Assembly: GCA_015207195.1 (NCBI GenBank)
Contig: JADEXJ010000041.1
Location: 1-41,044, forward strand
Direction: 5' to 3'
Source of the DNA: Pleurocapsales cyanobacterium LEGE 10410
GTDB taxonomy: Bacteria > Cyanobacteriota > Cyanobacteriia > Cyanobacteriales > Xenococcaceae
DNA length: 41,044 nt
Shown: positions 32,273 to 41,044 of the stretch, piece after piece
Layout of the letters: each line of letters starts with the position of its first letter
How positions within the stretch are numbered: position 1 is the stretch's first letter
Notes under the pieces: model-generated
The model's input: only the letters and a program-made list of their open reading frames with translations
What the model was told of the DNA's origin: nothing
Database searches by the model: none
Position numbers and translations under genes: made by a program

Positions 32273-33424
32273 ATGGAAACATTTGAATCTACCCAACAAA
32301 TTAAGTTACAAGAGTTGGCATCGGTTTTTTTCAAGTTAGGTATGGTGGCTTTTGGTGGTCCTGTTGCCCATATTGCCATGATGGAAGAAGAGATCGTCAA
32401 ACGCCGTCGCTGGCTTACCACGGAGAAGCTGTTAGATTTGCTGGGGGTAACTAGCTTGATTCCTGGTCCTAATTCTACTGAGTTGGCAATTCACATTGGT
32501 TACGAACAAGCTAGCTGGCAGGGTTTATTTATAGCTGGTTTTTGCTTTATTCTGCCCGCCATGACTTTGGTATGGATTTTTGCTGCGGTCTACGCTAAAT
32601 ATCAAGCATTACCTCAAATTGAAGCCTTACTTTACGGCATTAAACCTTTAATCGCCATAATTATCATCAAAGCATTATGGAAACTAGGAAGCAAGGCGGT
32701 CAAAGATATTCCTACAGCGATCGCCAGCATCGCCGTAATTATGGCTTTTTTTGCTGGGGTCAACGAAATTTTATTGTTACTCCTAGCAGGATTGGGAGTC
32801 ATGCTGATTAAATCTCGAATCGACGGCATGACGGGAATTGCCCTAATTGCTATTGCTCAAGGAAATATACAGGTAAACGGCTTAGTCAAACCCTTTCCTA
32901 GCAGTTGGTGGAGTGTATTTCTATTTTTTCTAAAAGTTGGTTCGGTTCTGTATGGCAGTGGCTATGTTCTATTAGCTTTTTTGCAGCGAGACTTAGTAGA
33001 GCGATCGCAATGGCTGACTTCTCAACAATTATTAGACGCTATTGCCATCGGACAATTAACTCCTGGACCAGTATTTACCACCGCTACCTTTATTGGTTAT
33101 CTACTTGCAGGAAACTTAGGTGCGATCGCTGCCACTGTTGGCATCTTTTTACCAGCCTTTATTTTAGTCGGTCTAATTAATCCCTGGGTAGATAAATTAC
33201 GTCAGTCTGTTTGGTTGAGTGGTTTTTTGGATGGAGTAAATGCTGCATCTTTAGGATTAATGGCAGCCGTCACCTATACTCTGGCACGGACTGCTGTGGT
33301 AGATTGGTTTACGGTTTTATTGCTGGGGTTGGGCGCGATCGCTTTATTTCGATGGCAAATTAGTTCAATGTGGCTGGTGGTGTTTGGCGGAACAGCGGGT
33401 TTGCTCTGGCAATGGTTGGGTTGA
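32273..33424 (+). CDS. chrA: Chromate transporter ChrA (CHR family, two-domain form)
   Basis: Inner-membrane transporter of 383 residues made of two homologous halves, the long ChrA form. The N-terminal half has FFKLGMVAFGGPVAHIAMMEEE and LLGVTSLIPGPNSTELAIHIGY. The C-terminal half has FLKVGSVLYGSGYVLLAFLQ and LLDAIAIGQLTPGPVFTTATFIGYL. The FGGP and PGP motifs needed in the family are present. Chromate efflux is known for some members, but many bacterial ChrA-like proteins have no tested substrate. It is convergent with mrdA, with 11 bp between stops, and is not in an operon with other metal genes. Confidence 0.92.
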   Translation: METFESTQQIKLQELASVFFKLGMVAFGGPVAHIAMMEEEIVKRRRWLTTEKLLDLLGVTSLIPGPNSTELAIHIGYEQASWQGLFIAGFCFILPAMTLVWIFAAVYAKYQALPQIEALLYGIKPLIAIIIIKALWKLGSKAVKDIPTAIASIAVIMAFFAGVNEILLLLLAGLGVMLIKSRIDGMTGIALIAIAQGNIQVNGLVKPFPSSWWSVFLFFLKVGSVLYGSGYVLLAFLQRDLVERSQWLTSQQLLDAIAIGQLTPGPVFTTATFIGYLLAGNLGAIAATVGIFLPAFILVGLINPWVDKLRQSVWLSGFLDGVNAASLGLMAAVTYTLARTAVVDWFTVLLLGLGAIALFRWQISSMWLVVFGGTAGLLWQWLG

Positions 33425-33435
33425 CGTTGATGGCA

Positions 33436-35232
33436 TTAGGGAGTAGTTTTTTCCGTGTTCGAGCTATCTGGCTTAAAATAGGCTTCCATTACCTGTCTAG
33501 CTATTGGTGCAGCGATCGAGCCACCGCCACTGCCAGAATGTTGGGTAAAAGCTACTACTACAATTTCTGGTTGCTCAAAAGGAGCATAAGCTCCAAACCA
33601 AGCGTGAGCTTTACCTGGAGGTGCTTCTGCCGTACCGCTTTTTCCTGCTCCTGGAGGAGTATCTGGGGAGTTGAGCCTCGTTCCCGTACCGCGCTCGACC
33701 ACGGCTCTGAGTCCTTGCTGAATTGTGGAAAGTGTTGTCGGTTTAAGATTCAAACTAACTTGAGAAAATTGTGCAGTTTGATTATCTTTTTTCAATAGAT
33801 GGGGTTTTACCAGATAACCGTCATTAGCGATCGCACTAAACATGACCGCTACCTGCAAAGGAGTTGCGCTAGTGAATCCCTGACCGATAGACATATTTAC
33901 CGTATCTCCCACCGTCCAGCCCCAATTTCTAAAATTACGGCGTTTCCAGGCATCATCGGCGATCAAACCTGCTGTTTCTCCTTCTAACTCTATGCCTGTT
34001 GGTTTGCCAAACCCAAATTTTCGCGCCCACTTAATTAATTCCCTTCCCCCCGCTCCACGACCAACCTGTCCAAAAAAGGTATTGCTACTCCAAGCCATCG
34101 CAGATACGTATCCCATTCGCCCAAAACCCTTGCGGTTCCATTCCCGAAATTTAGTTCCACTCACATTTATATAGGGATATGTGCCTAAAACTGTATTAGG
34201 GGGATACTTTCCCGACTCTATACCCGCTGTAGCTGTAATAATTTTAAAGGTAGAGGCGGGAGGAAAGGCTCGCAAACCCAGATTTAAAAATGGATTTCCC
34301 TGAGACTGTAATTCTTGCCAGATTTTAGGAGTAATGGGAGCAGAAAAAATATTAGGATCAAAGCTCGGATAGCTAGCCATAGCCAATACTTCACCGTTGT
34401 TAGGATCGAGAGCAACAACTGCTCCTTTTCTTGTTCCCAATGCAGTTTCGGCAGCCTGTTGCAGTTTGGCATCAATTGTCAAAGTTAGATCTTTGCCTGC
34501 TTTGGCTGGCTTTTGTCCCAAAAAGCTAACAATGCGTCCTGCACCATCAACCTTTAATCTTAATCCTCCCCATTCTCCTCGTAGTTGAGACTCGTAGGCA
34601 GATTCTACTCCCATTTTGCCCATAACATCACCGAGACGATAGCCCTCAGACTTTTTCTGCTCAAGTTCTTGAGGATCGAGTTCTCCTGTATAACCCAAAA
34701 TATGGGCAGCTAGTTTTCCTTGGGGATAGTGCCGTATTTTGCCATCATCTATTTCAACCCACTTCAACTGAGAATGATATTCTTCCAGTATGGTAATTTG
34801 CTCTGGAGTAAGATTACGGGCGATCGGAATCAAGCTAGGGTAGTTATATCCTGCTGTTTCGACTCTCTTTTGGAGATCTTCTGGGTCAATGTCGAGTATT
34901 TGTGCGATCGCATTGCGGTTTTTTGCCCAGTTTTTCTCCTTTTGTGCCTTGGGCCATAAATATGCCGAGAAGGATAGGCGATTGGTAGCCAGAACTTCGC
35001 CATTGCGATCGAAAATACTTCCCCTGACTGGTGGCTTGGGAACAATACGGGTATGATTTTGCTCAGCTTTTTGTAGGTTAAGCTCTCCCTGTTGCAGCTG
35101 TAAATAGCTCAAACGCCAACCAATCCCACCAAAGAAAATTAAACTAATTATCGTGACGATGGGGATTGCCTGAAGTTGATTTCCTACCGTGCGATTAGTT
35201 GAATCTTGAGGTTTATTTAGTATAGAACCCAT
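33436..35232 (-). CDS. mrdA: Penicillin-binding protein 2, peptidoglycan D,D-transpeptidase
   Basis: Class B PBP of 598 residues for elongation-type wall synthesis. An N-terminal membrane anchor (IPIVTIISLIFFGGIGWRLS) precedes the dimerisation/pedestal domain with RGSIFDRNGEVLATN. The transpeptidase domain has the active-site ASTFK (Ser327, Lys330), the SSN motif at 382-384 and KSGT at 531-534, all intact. GYTGEL and GVESAYESQLRG support PBP2 over PBP3/FtsI. No rodA or mreC gene is next to it here. Start ATG at 35232 is the only sensible one. Confidence 0.94.
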   Translation of the reverse strand: MGSILNKPQDSTNRTVGNQLQAIPIVTIISLIFFGGIGWRLSYLQLQQGELNLQKAEQNHTRIVPKPPVRGSIFDRNGEVLATNRLSFSAYLWPKAQKEKNWAKNRNAIAQILDIDPEDLQKRVETAGYNYPSLIPIARNLTPEQITILEEYHSQLKWVEIDDGKIRHYPQGKLAAHILGYTGELDPQELEQKKSEGYRLGDVMGKMGVESAYESQLRGEWGGLRLKVDGAGRIVSFLGQKPAKAGKDLTLTIDAKLQQAAETALGTRKGAVVALDPNNGEVLAMASYPSFDPNIFSAPITPKIWQELQSQGNPFLNLGLRAFPPASTFKIITATAGIESGKYPPNTVLGTYPYINVSGTKFREWNRKGFGRMGYVSAMAWSSNTFFGQVGRGAGGRELIKWARKFGFGKPTGIELEGETAGLIADDAWKRRNFRNWGWTVGDTVNMSIGQGFTSATPLQVAVMFSAIANDGYLVKPHLLKKDNQTAQFSQVSLNLKPTTLSTIQQGLRAVVERGTGTRLNSPDTPPGAGKSGTAEAPPGKAHAWFGAYAPFEQPEIVVVAFTQHSGSGGGSIAAPIARQVMEAYFKPDSSNTEKTTP

Positions 35233-35707
35233 AACAGCTGTAGCAAGGTAAAAGTCGCTTTCTAAAAAGTTAGTAGTTGATAGTAATTATGCCTAGCACT
35301 TTGACCATAAAGTACTGGGATTAGTTTGTATTAATCTTGTTCTTAGTTTTCCCAATTTAAATCATAGCCGTATCATCAAGAGGCTCAATAGTAGAAAATT
35401 TAGACCCTACCTTAATTTCAAGATACAAGGATACCGCGATGGACGCGAAGGACACGAAGCTATATGCGAAGCGGTCCCTACGGGATTCCTAAAGGATACA
35501 CCTTCGGATAACCGTTAACGAAGTGTACCCTTTAGGGAAACATATATCCTTTAGGAATCCTTGACCGACCAAGGGTACCGTGACCCCCATTCGAGGACAA
35601 GCGTGAAGCTAATCCTTTAGGGCAAGACAAAGACGATTCGGTTCGCCGCATGTACGCTCAAATTAACTCTCCCCATCTCCCTATCTCCCCATCTCCCTAT
35701 CCCCCCA
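35233..35707. repeat. Intergenic gap with clustered dispersed-element fragments
   Basis: No gene is seen. From about 35461 to 35625 there are several copies or fragments of the dispersed element in both orientations: ATGCGAAGCGGTCCCTACGG at 35463, TCCTAAAGGATACACC, GTACCCTTTAGGGAAAC at 35524, ATATCCTTTAGGAATCC at 35544 and CTAATCCTTTAGGGC near 35612. The segment ends in CTCCCCATCTCCCTAT repeats (35670-35703). The first 200 bp are unremarkable and presumably hold the mrdA promoter. Confidence 0.75.
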
Positions 35708-36868
35708 TCACTCAGGTATGTTGGAGAAATTCTTAAACCAACCCCGTCGCCAAAAGAAATACACTAGACTAGCTGCCGTTGCCAGCATCAATGCCCAACA
35801 AGCAGGATAGCCCCAATACCAGGCTAATTCTGGCATATTCCAAGGAGAAACATCAGTATTGAAGTTCATTCCGTAAATACCTGCGATGAAGGTAAGAGGA
35901 ATAAAGATACTAGAAATTACCGTCAGCAGCTTCATAACTTCATTCATTTTGTTGCTGATGGCAGAAAGATAGATATCAGTCAGGCTCGAAGCTAGTTCGC
36001 GATAGGTTTCAATAATATCGATGATCTGTACTGTATGGTCGTAACAGTCTCTTAAAAACACCAAAATCTCTGGATCGAGTACATTACTACCATCTCTGAT
36101 TAAAATGTTAAGAGCGTTTCGTTGAGGCCAAATTGCGCGTCGCAGAGCTAAAAGTTCTCGTTTGATTTGATATACCTTGGCTAAACTTTGGTTGCTAGGA
36201 TTAAAAATCACCTCGTCTTCTAGATCTTCGATCTTTTCACCATAAATTTCTAGGACGGGAAAAAAACCATCAATAATGGCATCCCAAAGAGCATAGGCTA
36301 AATAACTAGTACTCATATCTCTGATTGCGCCTTTGTTGTATTTAATTCGCCTTCGTACAGGCTGCAAGCAATCTTTTTCAGGATATTCTTGTACGGTCAA
36401 CACGTAGTTTTTGCCTACTATCAAGCTTACCTGTTCCAACCAAAAGCCCTCTCCTGAAGGTTTGGGTACAACCATTTGAGTAATAATTACTAGCTGTTGA
36501 GCCAGAGGATAATCTTCTATCTTTGGTCTTTGAGGAACATTGACCACATCTTCTAAAACCAGAGGATGTAAACCGAATACTTTACCCAATCGCTGCAAAA
36601 TGTTTTCACTACCCAAACCTTTGACATCAACCCAAGATACGGATTCTGTATTTAGATATTTAGCACAAGCTTCAGGGGTTAAATTACTAACGTAATTTGC
36701 GCGATCGCTGCTGTAGTCAATCAGCACAATGTTAGGTAACTTTGCATCTTCCTCGATGGTAAGCGTCCCTGGAATACTACCTGGCTGCTCATAAGCATAG
36801 TCGAATAAATCTTCTTCCTCTGGTTGTAATGGTTTTTCATTAAGGTCTACCTGATTTTCATAGCTCAT
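35708..36868 (-). CDS. corA: CorA-family magnesium/cobalt transporter
   Basis: Membrane ion channel of 386 residues, expected to be a homopentamer. A large N-terminal cytoplasmic domain is followed by two C-terminal spans. The first, ISSIFIPLTFIAGIYGMNF, carries the family signature YGMNF (Gly333-Met334-Asn335). The following loop (NTDVSPWNMPELAWYWGYP) has the acidic residue expected near the pore mouth. The second span is WALMLATAASLVYFFWRR and ends in a basic tail. Mg2+ uptake is the usual role, with Co2+ or Ni2+ possible. It is separated from the upstream minus-strand gene by a terminator. Confidence 0.94.
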   Translation of the reverse strand: MSYENQVDLNEKPLQPEEEDLFDYAYEQPGSIPGTLTIEEDAKLPNIVLIDYSSDRANYVSNLTPEACAKYLNTESVSWVDVKGLGSENILQRLGKVFGLHPLVLEDVVNVPQRPKIEDYPLAQQLVIITQMVVPKPSGEGFWLEQVSLIVGKNYVLTVQEYPEKDCLQPVRRRIKYNKGAIRDMSTSYLAYALWDAIIDGFFPVLEIYGEKIEDLEDEVIFNPSNQSLAKVYQIKRELLALRRAIWPQRNALNILIRDGSNVLDPEILVFLRDCYDHTVQIIDIIETYRELASSLTDIYLSAISNKMNEVMKLLTVISSIFIPLTFIAGIYGMNFNTDVSPWNMPELAWYWGYPACWALMLATAASLVYFFWRRGWFKNFSNIPE

Positions 36869-36910
36869 GAGCAGATTTCCGCGCTTTGGGTACTAAATAA
36901 ATTATTACTC

Positions 36911-36938
36911 AAAAAAATACCAGCGAGTGCTTCGCTGG
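36911..36938 (-). terminator. Intrinsic terminator, minus strand, upstream of corA
   Basis: Read on the minus strand, CCAGCGA, a five-base loop (AGCAC) and TCGCTGG form a 7-bp GC-rich stem, followed by TATTTTTTT. It would stop transcripts coming from the rqcH side before corA. Confidence 0.75.
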
Positions 36939-37249
36939 CTAGATAAAATGTTGTTGTTTAAGCCTGGAAGAATCTTTGGTTGCGCGTTCCTCAATTGGCA
37001 ACTTTAAATCTTTGACTTAACTAAGAATTGTAACAGAAGATACGGTACTTTGTAAAAAAACAATAAAAGTATCATCTATTACCTCGATCTTACGCTAGAA
37101 GGTTATAATGGCAGCGATCGCGATCGTTAAATTCAAGCTGTGAAATTAATTTAAAAAATATCTTGATAATTCGTCGTGTTGCTCGATACCTTTTGCTAGA
37201 GATTACCCTGTATTGGTAGGCAATGAGCTGATGCTATTGTGTACCCGCC
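36939..37249. other. Intergenic gap between rqcH and corA, no gene seen
   Basis: AT-rich, without a coding-like frame. A perfect TATAAT at 37104-37109 on the plus strand has no good -35 and no gene behind it. A HIP1-rich stretch follows at 37112-37127. A small minus-strand RNA ending at the hairpin at 36911-36938 is conceivable but nothing marks its start. Confidence 0.4.
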
Positions 37250-39010
37250 CTACGAAGACTTGTTGTGGGCAACGTTGCTGTTTACTACGTATTCTTTAGC
37301 CACCTGAGGTCTACCCCAAATTACGGTTTCATGTTTATAGATTGCCATTCCTGGTTTTGCCCCTTTGGGCTTATAGACGTGTTTGGGTTTGGTGTAAACT
37401 ACTGGCACTTGTTCACTATCACGAGCCTGACTATAGTAGGCTGTAATATCCGCCGTAAACTGAAGGTCTGGTTCACTAGGTACTGCGCCAGGTTCGAGAC
37501 GCAACAAAACATGACTACCAGGTATTTCTTGGGTATGGAACCACAGATCGTATTCTACGGCAGTCCGAAAACTTAAGATGTCGTTTTGCCGATTATTGCG
37601 ACCTACCCATAGTTCACAACCCGATGGTGCAGTATAGCGATAGGGCTGAGATTCATCTTTTTGCTTATCTACCTGACGTTCGCTGGTGAGATAGCCTTGC
37701 TGGATCAGTTCTTCTCTAATTTCTGCTAGAGCCTGCAAATCTTCGGTTCCGTTTAGTTTTCCGCTCTGTAGCTGATTTAGGGATGTTTGCACCTGGGAAA
37801 GATAATTAATTTCGGCGTCTACTTCTGCTAATAAAGGCACCACCGCACCCTTAGCTCGTTTGAGTTTCTGGCTGTTTTTATAAAGCACCTGAGCATTCTG
37901 TACCGCGTTTTTTTCGGGAGTAAGCTTGATCTTAATGGGTTCATCTGTCTCAAAGTCATTTAAAATTATTGATTTCATTCCTGGCTGCCATTGGTGGGGA
38001 TGTGCCATTAATAGATCGCCCTGTTGGCGATAGCTTTCCGCATCGGCAGACTGCTGTAAACGCTGGCGGAAAGTATTGGCTTTGAGGTTGAGCTTTTTAA
38101 GTAAATTGGTTAGCTTCTGGTTTAGCTGATGATATAGCTGTTTAAACTGCTGTAGATTAACTTCGTCTGTATAGTAGCGGTTGAGTAAGGTTTGTACTGA
38201 ATCTACTGACTCAATTTTGTCCCATCCCAAGACGGTGTAACCATCTGTACGCCAGCCAGGATCGAACTGCTCTTGTTCTAAAACTATCAGCCACTTTTGC
38301 CAATAACTAAACAGTTCCTGCCAATCTTCTGGTTGCAAGGTAGCGGTGTTCTGTTGAGGAGACAAACCCGCAGCGATCGCAATTTCTTCGGCAACCTTGG
38401 GACTCAAACCGCGATAGGACTTGAGTAACTGGCGTTTAAGCTGACCAGGGATTAAACTTACTCTTTCCTGCCAGCGTTCAAAGGATTCTTCGAGCTTGGG
38501 AGTAGTGCCAGTCAGGGCGGGGGGAACTTCGTAACGTTGACCAGTTTGGATCGGGCGGACGCTAGATTGAGCGGAACTTATTTGACGGGCGGGGGTAATG
38601 ATTTGTCTTTCGGCATCGGTGAGAATTACGTTGCTATATTTACCCATAATCTCTACGTATAGATGCCATAGGGCTGGTTCTCCTGGGCGTTGGGCGAACT
38701 GTAGGTCTAATACCCTCTCCCAAGGCGCGATCGCTTCAATCTCGATCAGTGCCAAACCATTTAGCTGGTGGCGTAGCTGATCGCTAAAGGTAAAAGTATC
38801 TTTGACGCGGGGTGGCGGATCGCCAAGATTGATTCGGGCTGCTTCTGGATGCCAACTGATAGTTAGCCAGGGTTTTGCTTTGAGGGTGCGTAGGGCTAAG
38901 GAAATAGTAAAGCGATCGCGCTGATATACTTGCTCCAAGCGAGAAGGAATCCAGTCTCGTTTTAGCTCCACGCAGCTTGCCATTAAGGTCGTGTAATCAA
39001 CTGGTTGCAT
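37250..39010 (-). CDS. rqcH: RqcH/Rqc2-type NFACT protein, ribosome-associated quality control
   Basis: Cytosolic protein of 586 residues of the NFACT family (RqcH in bacteria, Rqc2 in eukaryotes), which binds obstructed 50S subunits and directs alanine tailing of stalled chains. The NFACT-N domain is seen from MQPVDYTTLMASCVELKRDW through HLYVEIMGKYSNVILTD. It is followed by helix-hairpin-helix (LLKSYRGLSPKVAEEIA) and coiled-coil regions (about 290-420). The C-terminal NFACT-R domain has LWVGRNNRQNDILSFRTA and YDLWFHTQEIPGSHVLLR. Older annotations call it fibronectin-binding protein. It stands alone on the minus strand. Confidence 0.92.
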   Translation of the reverse strand: MQPVDYTTLMASCVELKRDWIPSRLEQVYQRDRFTISLALRTLKAKPWLTISWHPEAARINLGDPPPRVKDTFTFSDQLRHQLNGLALIEIEAIAPWERVLDLQFAQRPGEPALWHLYVEIMGKYSNVILTDAERQIITPARQISSAQSSVRPIQTGQRYEVPPALTGTTPKLEESFERWQERVSLIPGQLKRQLLKSYRGLSPKVAEEIAIAAGLSPQQNTATLQPEDWQELFSYWQKWLIVLEQEQFDPGWRTDGYTVLGWDKIESVDSVQTLLNRYYTDEVNLQQFKQLYHQLNQKLTNLLKKLNLKANTFRQRLQQSADAESYRQQGDLLMAHPHQWQPGMKSIILNDFETDEPIKIKLTPEKNAVQNAQVLYKNSQKLKRAKGAVVPLLAEVDAEINYLSQVQTSLNQLQSGKLNGTEDLQALAEIREELIQQGYLTSERQVDKQKDESQPYRYTAPSGCELWVGRNNRQNDILSFRTAVEYDLWFHTQEIPGSHVLLRLEPGAVPSEPDLQFTADITAYYSQARDSEQVPVVYTKPKHVYKPKGAKPGMAIYKHETVIWGRPQVAKEYVVNSNVAHNKSS

Positions 39011-39245
39011 AACTGTAAAGAGGATATAGACTTAAGTAGTTATTAAATTTCTGTGATTTTAGCTACAAAGTGTTTATATTAGTGGTAAAAGCTAAAATTT
39101 CCTTAAATAATCCCGATTCATATCTTTTTTAGCTTGTAAATCAAAATTTTTAACTATAGTATTAAAACTATTAAAACTGCATCTCCTGTATCTATAAACT
39201 TGGCGATCGGCTATCTCAATCGCAATTAGCAAATAATTAATAATT

Positions 39246-39506
39246 ATGGATATTCAACTAATCAATATTGGTTTTGGTAATATTGTTTCAGCTAATCGTA
39301 TTATTGCTATTGTCAGCCCAGAGTCTGCACCCATCAAAAGAATTATTACTGAAGCCAGGGAAAAAAGCTTGCTAATCGATGCAACTTATGGTCGTCGCAC
39401 TCGCGCCGTAATTATTACAGATTCTTCTCATGTGGTATTGTCAGCAATACAGCCAGAAACTGTAGCTCATCGCTTTGTAGTCAATAAAGATCACAAAGAA
39501 TCTTAG
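39246..39506 (+). CDS. remA: RemA-like DUF370 protein
   Basis: Small protein of 86 residues matching DUF370: [60 protein letters not shown]. In Bacillus subtilis the homologue RemA is a DNA-binding regulator of matrix genes. The cyanobacterial role is not established. It lies 19 bp upstream of gmk, a gene order also seen in Firmicutes, so the pair is almost certainly an operon. The conserved RR near TYGRRTR is intact. Confidence 0.9.
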   Translation: MDIQLINIGFGNIVSANRIIAIVSPESAPIKRIITEAREKSLLIDATYGRRTRAVIITDSSHVVLSAIQPETVAHRFVVNKDHKES

Positions 39507-39525
39507 CCTAACCAGATTATCATTA

Positions 39526-40086
39526 ATGTCAGTCGAACAGCCAGGTAAACTTATTGTTGTTACAGGTCCTAGCGGTGTGGGCAAGGGGACTCTCATTAGT
39601 CTACTGGTGCAACGCCATCCTCAACTAAAAATATCGATTTCGGCTACCACCAGGCAGCCCCGACCAGGGGAGACAGCAGGAGTAGATTATTATTTTTTGA
39701 GCAAACAAGACTTTGAGGCAGCAATTGCCGATGGGAAACTGCTGGAATGGGCAGAATATGCAGGAAACTATTATGGTACGCCCCAAGCTGGAGTTACGGA
39801 GCAGATCGAGGCGGGTAACTATGTCATTCTAGAAATAGAATTGGCAGGAGCTAGGGCGATCGCCAAGATTTTTCCCGACGCACGACGTATTTTTGTGTTA
39901 CCTCCTTCAATCGAGGAACTAGAACAGAGAATTAGAACTAGGGGCAAAAACTCTGAAGAATCGATCGCCAAACGGTTACAGATTGCTAAACAAGAAATTG
40001 CTGCCAGCAAAGAGTTTGATTTTGAGGTTATCAATAGCGATTTAGAAACGGCGATCGCCGAACTGGAGAAGGCAATTTTTGCTTAA
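39526..40086 (+). CDS. gmk: Guanylate kinase
   Basis: Cytosolic kinase converting GMP to GDP with ATP. The protein has 186 residues, the usual size. The P-loop is GPSGVGKGT. The GMP-binding segment shows SATTRQPRPGETAGVDYYF, followed by LEWAEYAGNYYGTP. The lid region has RIRTRGKNSEESIAKRL, and FEVINSDLETAI matches the adenine-side strand. It is the second gene after remA in a tight pair. No rpoZ follows. Confidence 0.96.
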   Translation: MSVEQPGKLIVVTGPSGVGKGTLISLLVQRHPQLKISISATTRQPRPGETAGVDYYFLSKQDFEAAIADGKLLEWAEYAGNYYGTPQAGVTEQIEAGNYVILEIELAGARAIAKIFPDARRIFVLPPSIEELEQRIRTRGKNSEESIAKRLQIAKQEIAASKEFDFEVINSDLETAIAELEKAIFA

Positions 40087-40236
40087 ATAAAAATTATTAG
40101 AGGAAAGAGAGTAACTAGCAACATCTATCTCAAGGTAGTGTTATCCCTCCAGTATCTAATGCTGGATCTACAATTTATCGTCCCTAAATTAGCTACAATT
40201 ACAATCAATTAAAACTATTTTGTAAGGCATAGCTGC

Positions 40237-40848
40237 ATGATTCCTACCGTTATTGAAAGTTCGGGGCGCGGCGATCGCGCCTTTGATATTTATTCTCGTT
40301 TACTTAGAGAAAGAATTGTCTTTTTAGGACAGCAGGTCACCGATGAGATCGCTAACTTAGTCGTGGCTCAACTACTATTTTTGGAAGCGGAAGACCCTGA
40401 AAAAGATATTTACTTATATATTAACTCCCCTGGTGGTTCGGTATCCGCAGGAATGGGGATGTTCGACACCATGAATCAAATCCGCCCTGATGTTTGTACA
40501 ATCTGCATCGGTTTGGCTGCGAGTATGGGTGCTTTTCTACTTAGTGCAGGACAAAAAGGTAAGCGGATGAGCCTGCCCAACTCCCGTATTATGATTCACC
40601 AGCCTTTAGGTGGCGCACAGGGACAGGCAACAGATATTGAAATTCAGGCAAAAGAAATTTTATATCTCAAGCAAAAGCTCAACGGACATTTAGCAGACCA
40701 TACAGGTCAACCCCTATCAAAAATTGAGGAAGATACCGAACGTGACTTCTTTATGTCCGCCGAAGAATCTCAAGAATATGGTTTAATCGATCGGGTGATT
40801 TCTCGCCGTCCTTCTGCTACCAATCCTCCCCAACCCGTAGAAGCTTAA
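40237..40848 (+). CDS. clpP: ATP-dependent Clp protease proteolytic subunit ClpP
   Basis: Serine protease subunit forming the heptameric rings that work with ClpC/ClpX. The protein has 203 residues. The catalytic triad is complete: Ser96 in GLAASMGAF, His121 in MIHQP and Asp170 in DTERDFF, so this is a ClpP and not an inactive Clp[18 protein letters not shown] is the conserved handle-side segment. Cyanobacteria usually have several clpP/clpR copies; this one is not paired with clpR or clpX here. It begins 150 bp after gmk and is followed by a strong hairpin terminator. Confidence 0.95.
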   Translation: MIPTVIESSGRGDRAFDIYSRLLRERIVFLGQQVTDEIANLVVAQLLFLEAEDPEKDIYLYINSPGGSVSAGMGMFDTMNQIRPDVCTICIGLAASMGAFLLSAGQKGKRMSLPNSRIMIHQPLGGAQGQATDIEIQAKEILYLKQKLNGHLADHTGQPLSKIEEDTERDFFMSAEESQEYGLIDRVISRRPSATNPPQPVEA

Positions 40849-40882
40849 GCAACAAGCAGTAAAACAACTCGGTTAAATACTA

Positions 40883-40923
40883 AGCGATCGCAATTACTAT
40901 GTATGGCGCGATCGCTATTTTTA
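40883..40923 (+). terminator. Intrinsic terminator of clpP built from two HIP1 sites
   Basis: AGCGATCGC (40883-40891) and GCGATCGCT (40908-40916) form a perfect 9-bp stem around a 16-base loop, followed directly by ATTTTTAT. Both arms contain the HIP1 octamer. It lies 35 bp after the clpP stop on the same strand. Confidence 0.7.
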
Positions 40924-41044
40924 TCTTTTCTTCCAAAAGAAGACCCTCGCGTACATGCGGCTAACTATGCGCCTTTGTGCGATGGGATGAATTTTGGGCT
41001 GGGTTTAGGTTAACTATTTAATATTAACTCTAGATTTTTTGATG

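Noticed and set aside
37104-37109. Perfect TATAAT on the plus strand
   Set aside because: No acceptable -35 at usual spacing and no plus-strand gene or RNA behind it; both neighbours are on the minus strand.

Overview
The window comes from a cyanobacterial chromosome. The octamer GCGATCGC (HIP1) is scattered throughout, inside genes as well as between them. Several genes are typical of photosynthetic prokaryotes: a ChlH/BchH-family chelatase subunit, MPBQ/MSBQ methyltransferase, GGPP synthase, a pheophytinase/dephytylase-like hydrolase, CbiT, and the remA-gmk pair. Base composition and the dispersed heptad repeats suit a large-genome cyanobacterium (Pleurocapsales-like or similar), but the genus cannot be fixed from the sequence alone. 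I see no prophage, plasmid backbone, intact insertion sequence or CRISPR array.

Layout. 1-1.4 kb: a hicBA toxin-antitoxin pair and a decayed two-gene unit. 1.5-5.2 kb: a short ChlH paralogue whose reading frame carries two in-frame copies of a palindromic repeat. 5.3-5.7 kb: a small secreted-peptide gene with its own terminator. 5.9-10 kb: an esterase, a secreted Cys-rich protein, QueG, a HAD phosphatase and a lipase-like hydrolase. 10.08 kb: tRNA-Gln(UUG) with a good promoter. 10.6-13.9 kb (minus): Orn/Lys/Arg decarboxylase, cbiT, cdsA. 14.3-16.1 kb: an OmpR-type response regulator whose start is out of frame across an A9 tract, then ychF. 16.3-18.9 kb: an 842-residue fusion of a cNMP-binding fold, a degenerate sigma-54-activator-like AAA+ domain and a NapH/NosR-like polyferredoxin membrane domain. 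19-25.2 kb: a membrane glycosyltransferase, a short SSB, a pheophytinase-like hydrolase, a lactate/glycolate permease and MPBQ methyltransferase. 25.4-29 kb: a second membrane glycosyltransferase and three universal-stress domains in two genes. 29.6-31 kb: crtE and a DUF212 membrane protein. 31.3-35.2 kb: a metallophosphoesterase lacking its N-terminal half, chrA and a PBP2. 35.7-39 kb: corA and rqcH (NFACT). 39.2-40.9 kb: remA, gmk and clpP, ending in a terminator whose stem is two HIP1 sites.

Most genes are housekeeping and sit in short, mixed-strand units rather than one large operon. They serve tetrapyrrole/cobalamin, prenyl-lipid and quinone synthesis, phospholipid synthesis, cell-wall synthesis, ion transport, ribosome rescue and proteolysis. 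The intergenic spaces are repeat-rich. Heptad arrays (TGACCAA/TGACTAA-like, CTTACTA-like, TTTGTCC) are repeatedly joined to a roughly 22-bp dispersed element, consensus GCGAAGCGGTATCCTTTAGG. Both this element and the chlH palindrome have entered coding sequence in frame.

The best candidates for new biology are the 842-residue redox/AAA/cNMP fusion, the in-frame palindromes in chlH, the A9-interrupted response regulator, and the use of HIP1 sites as terminator stems.
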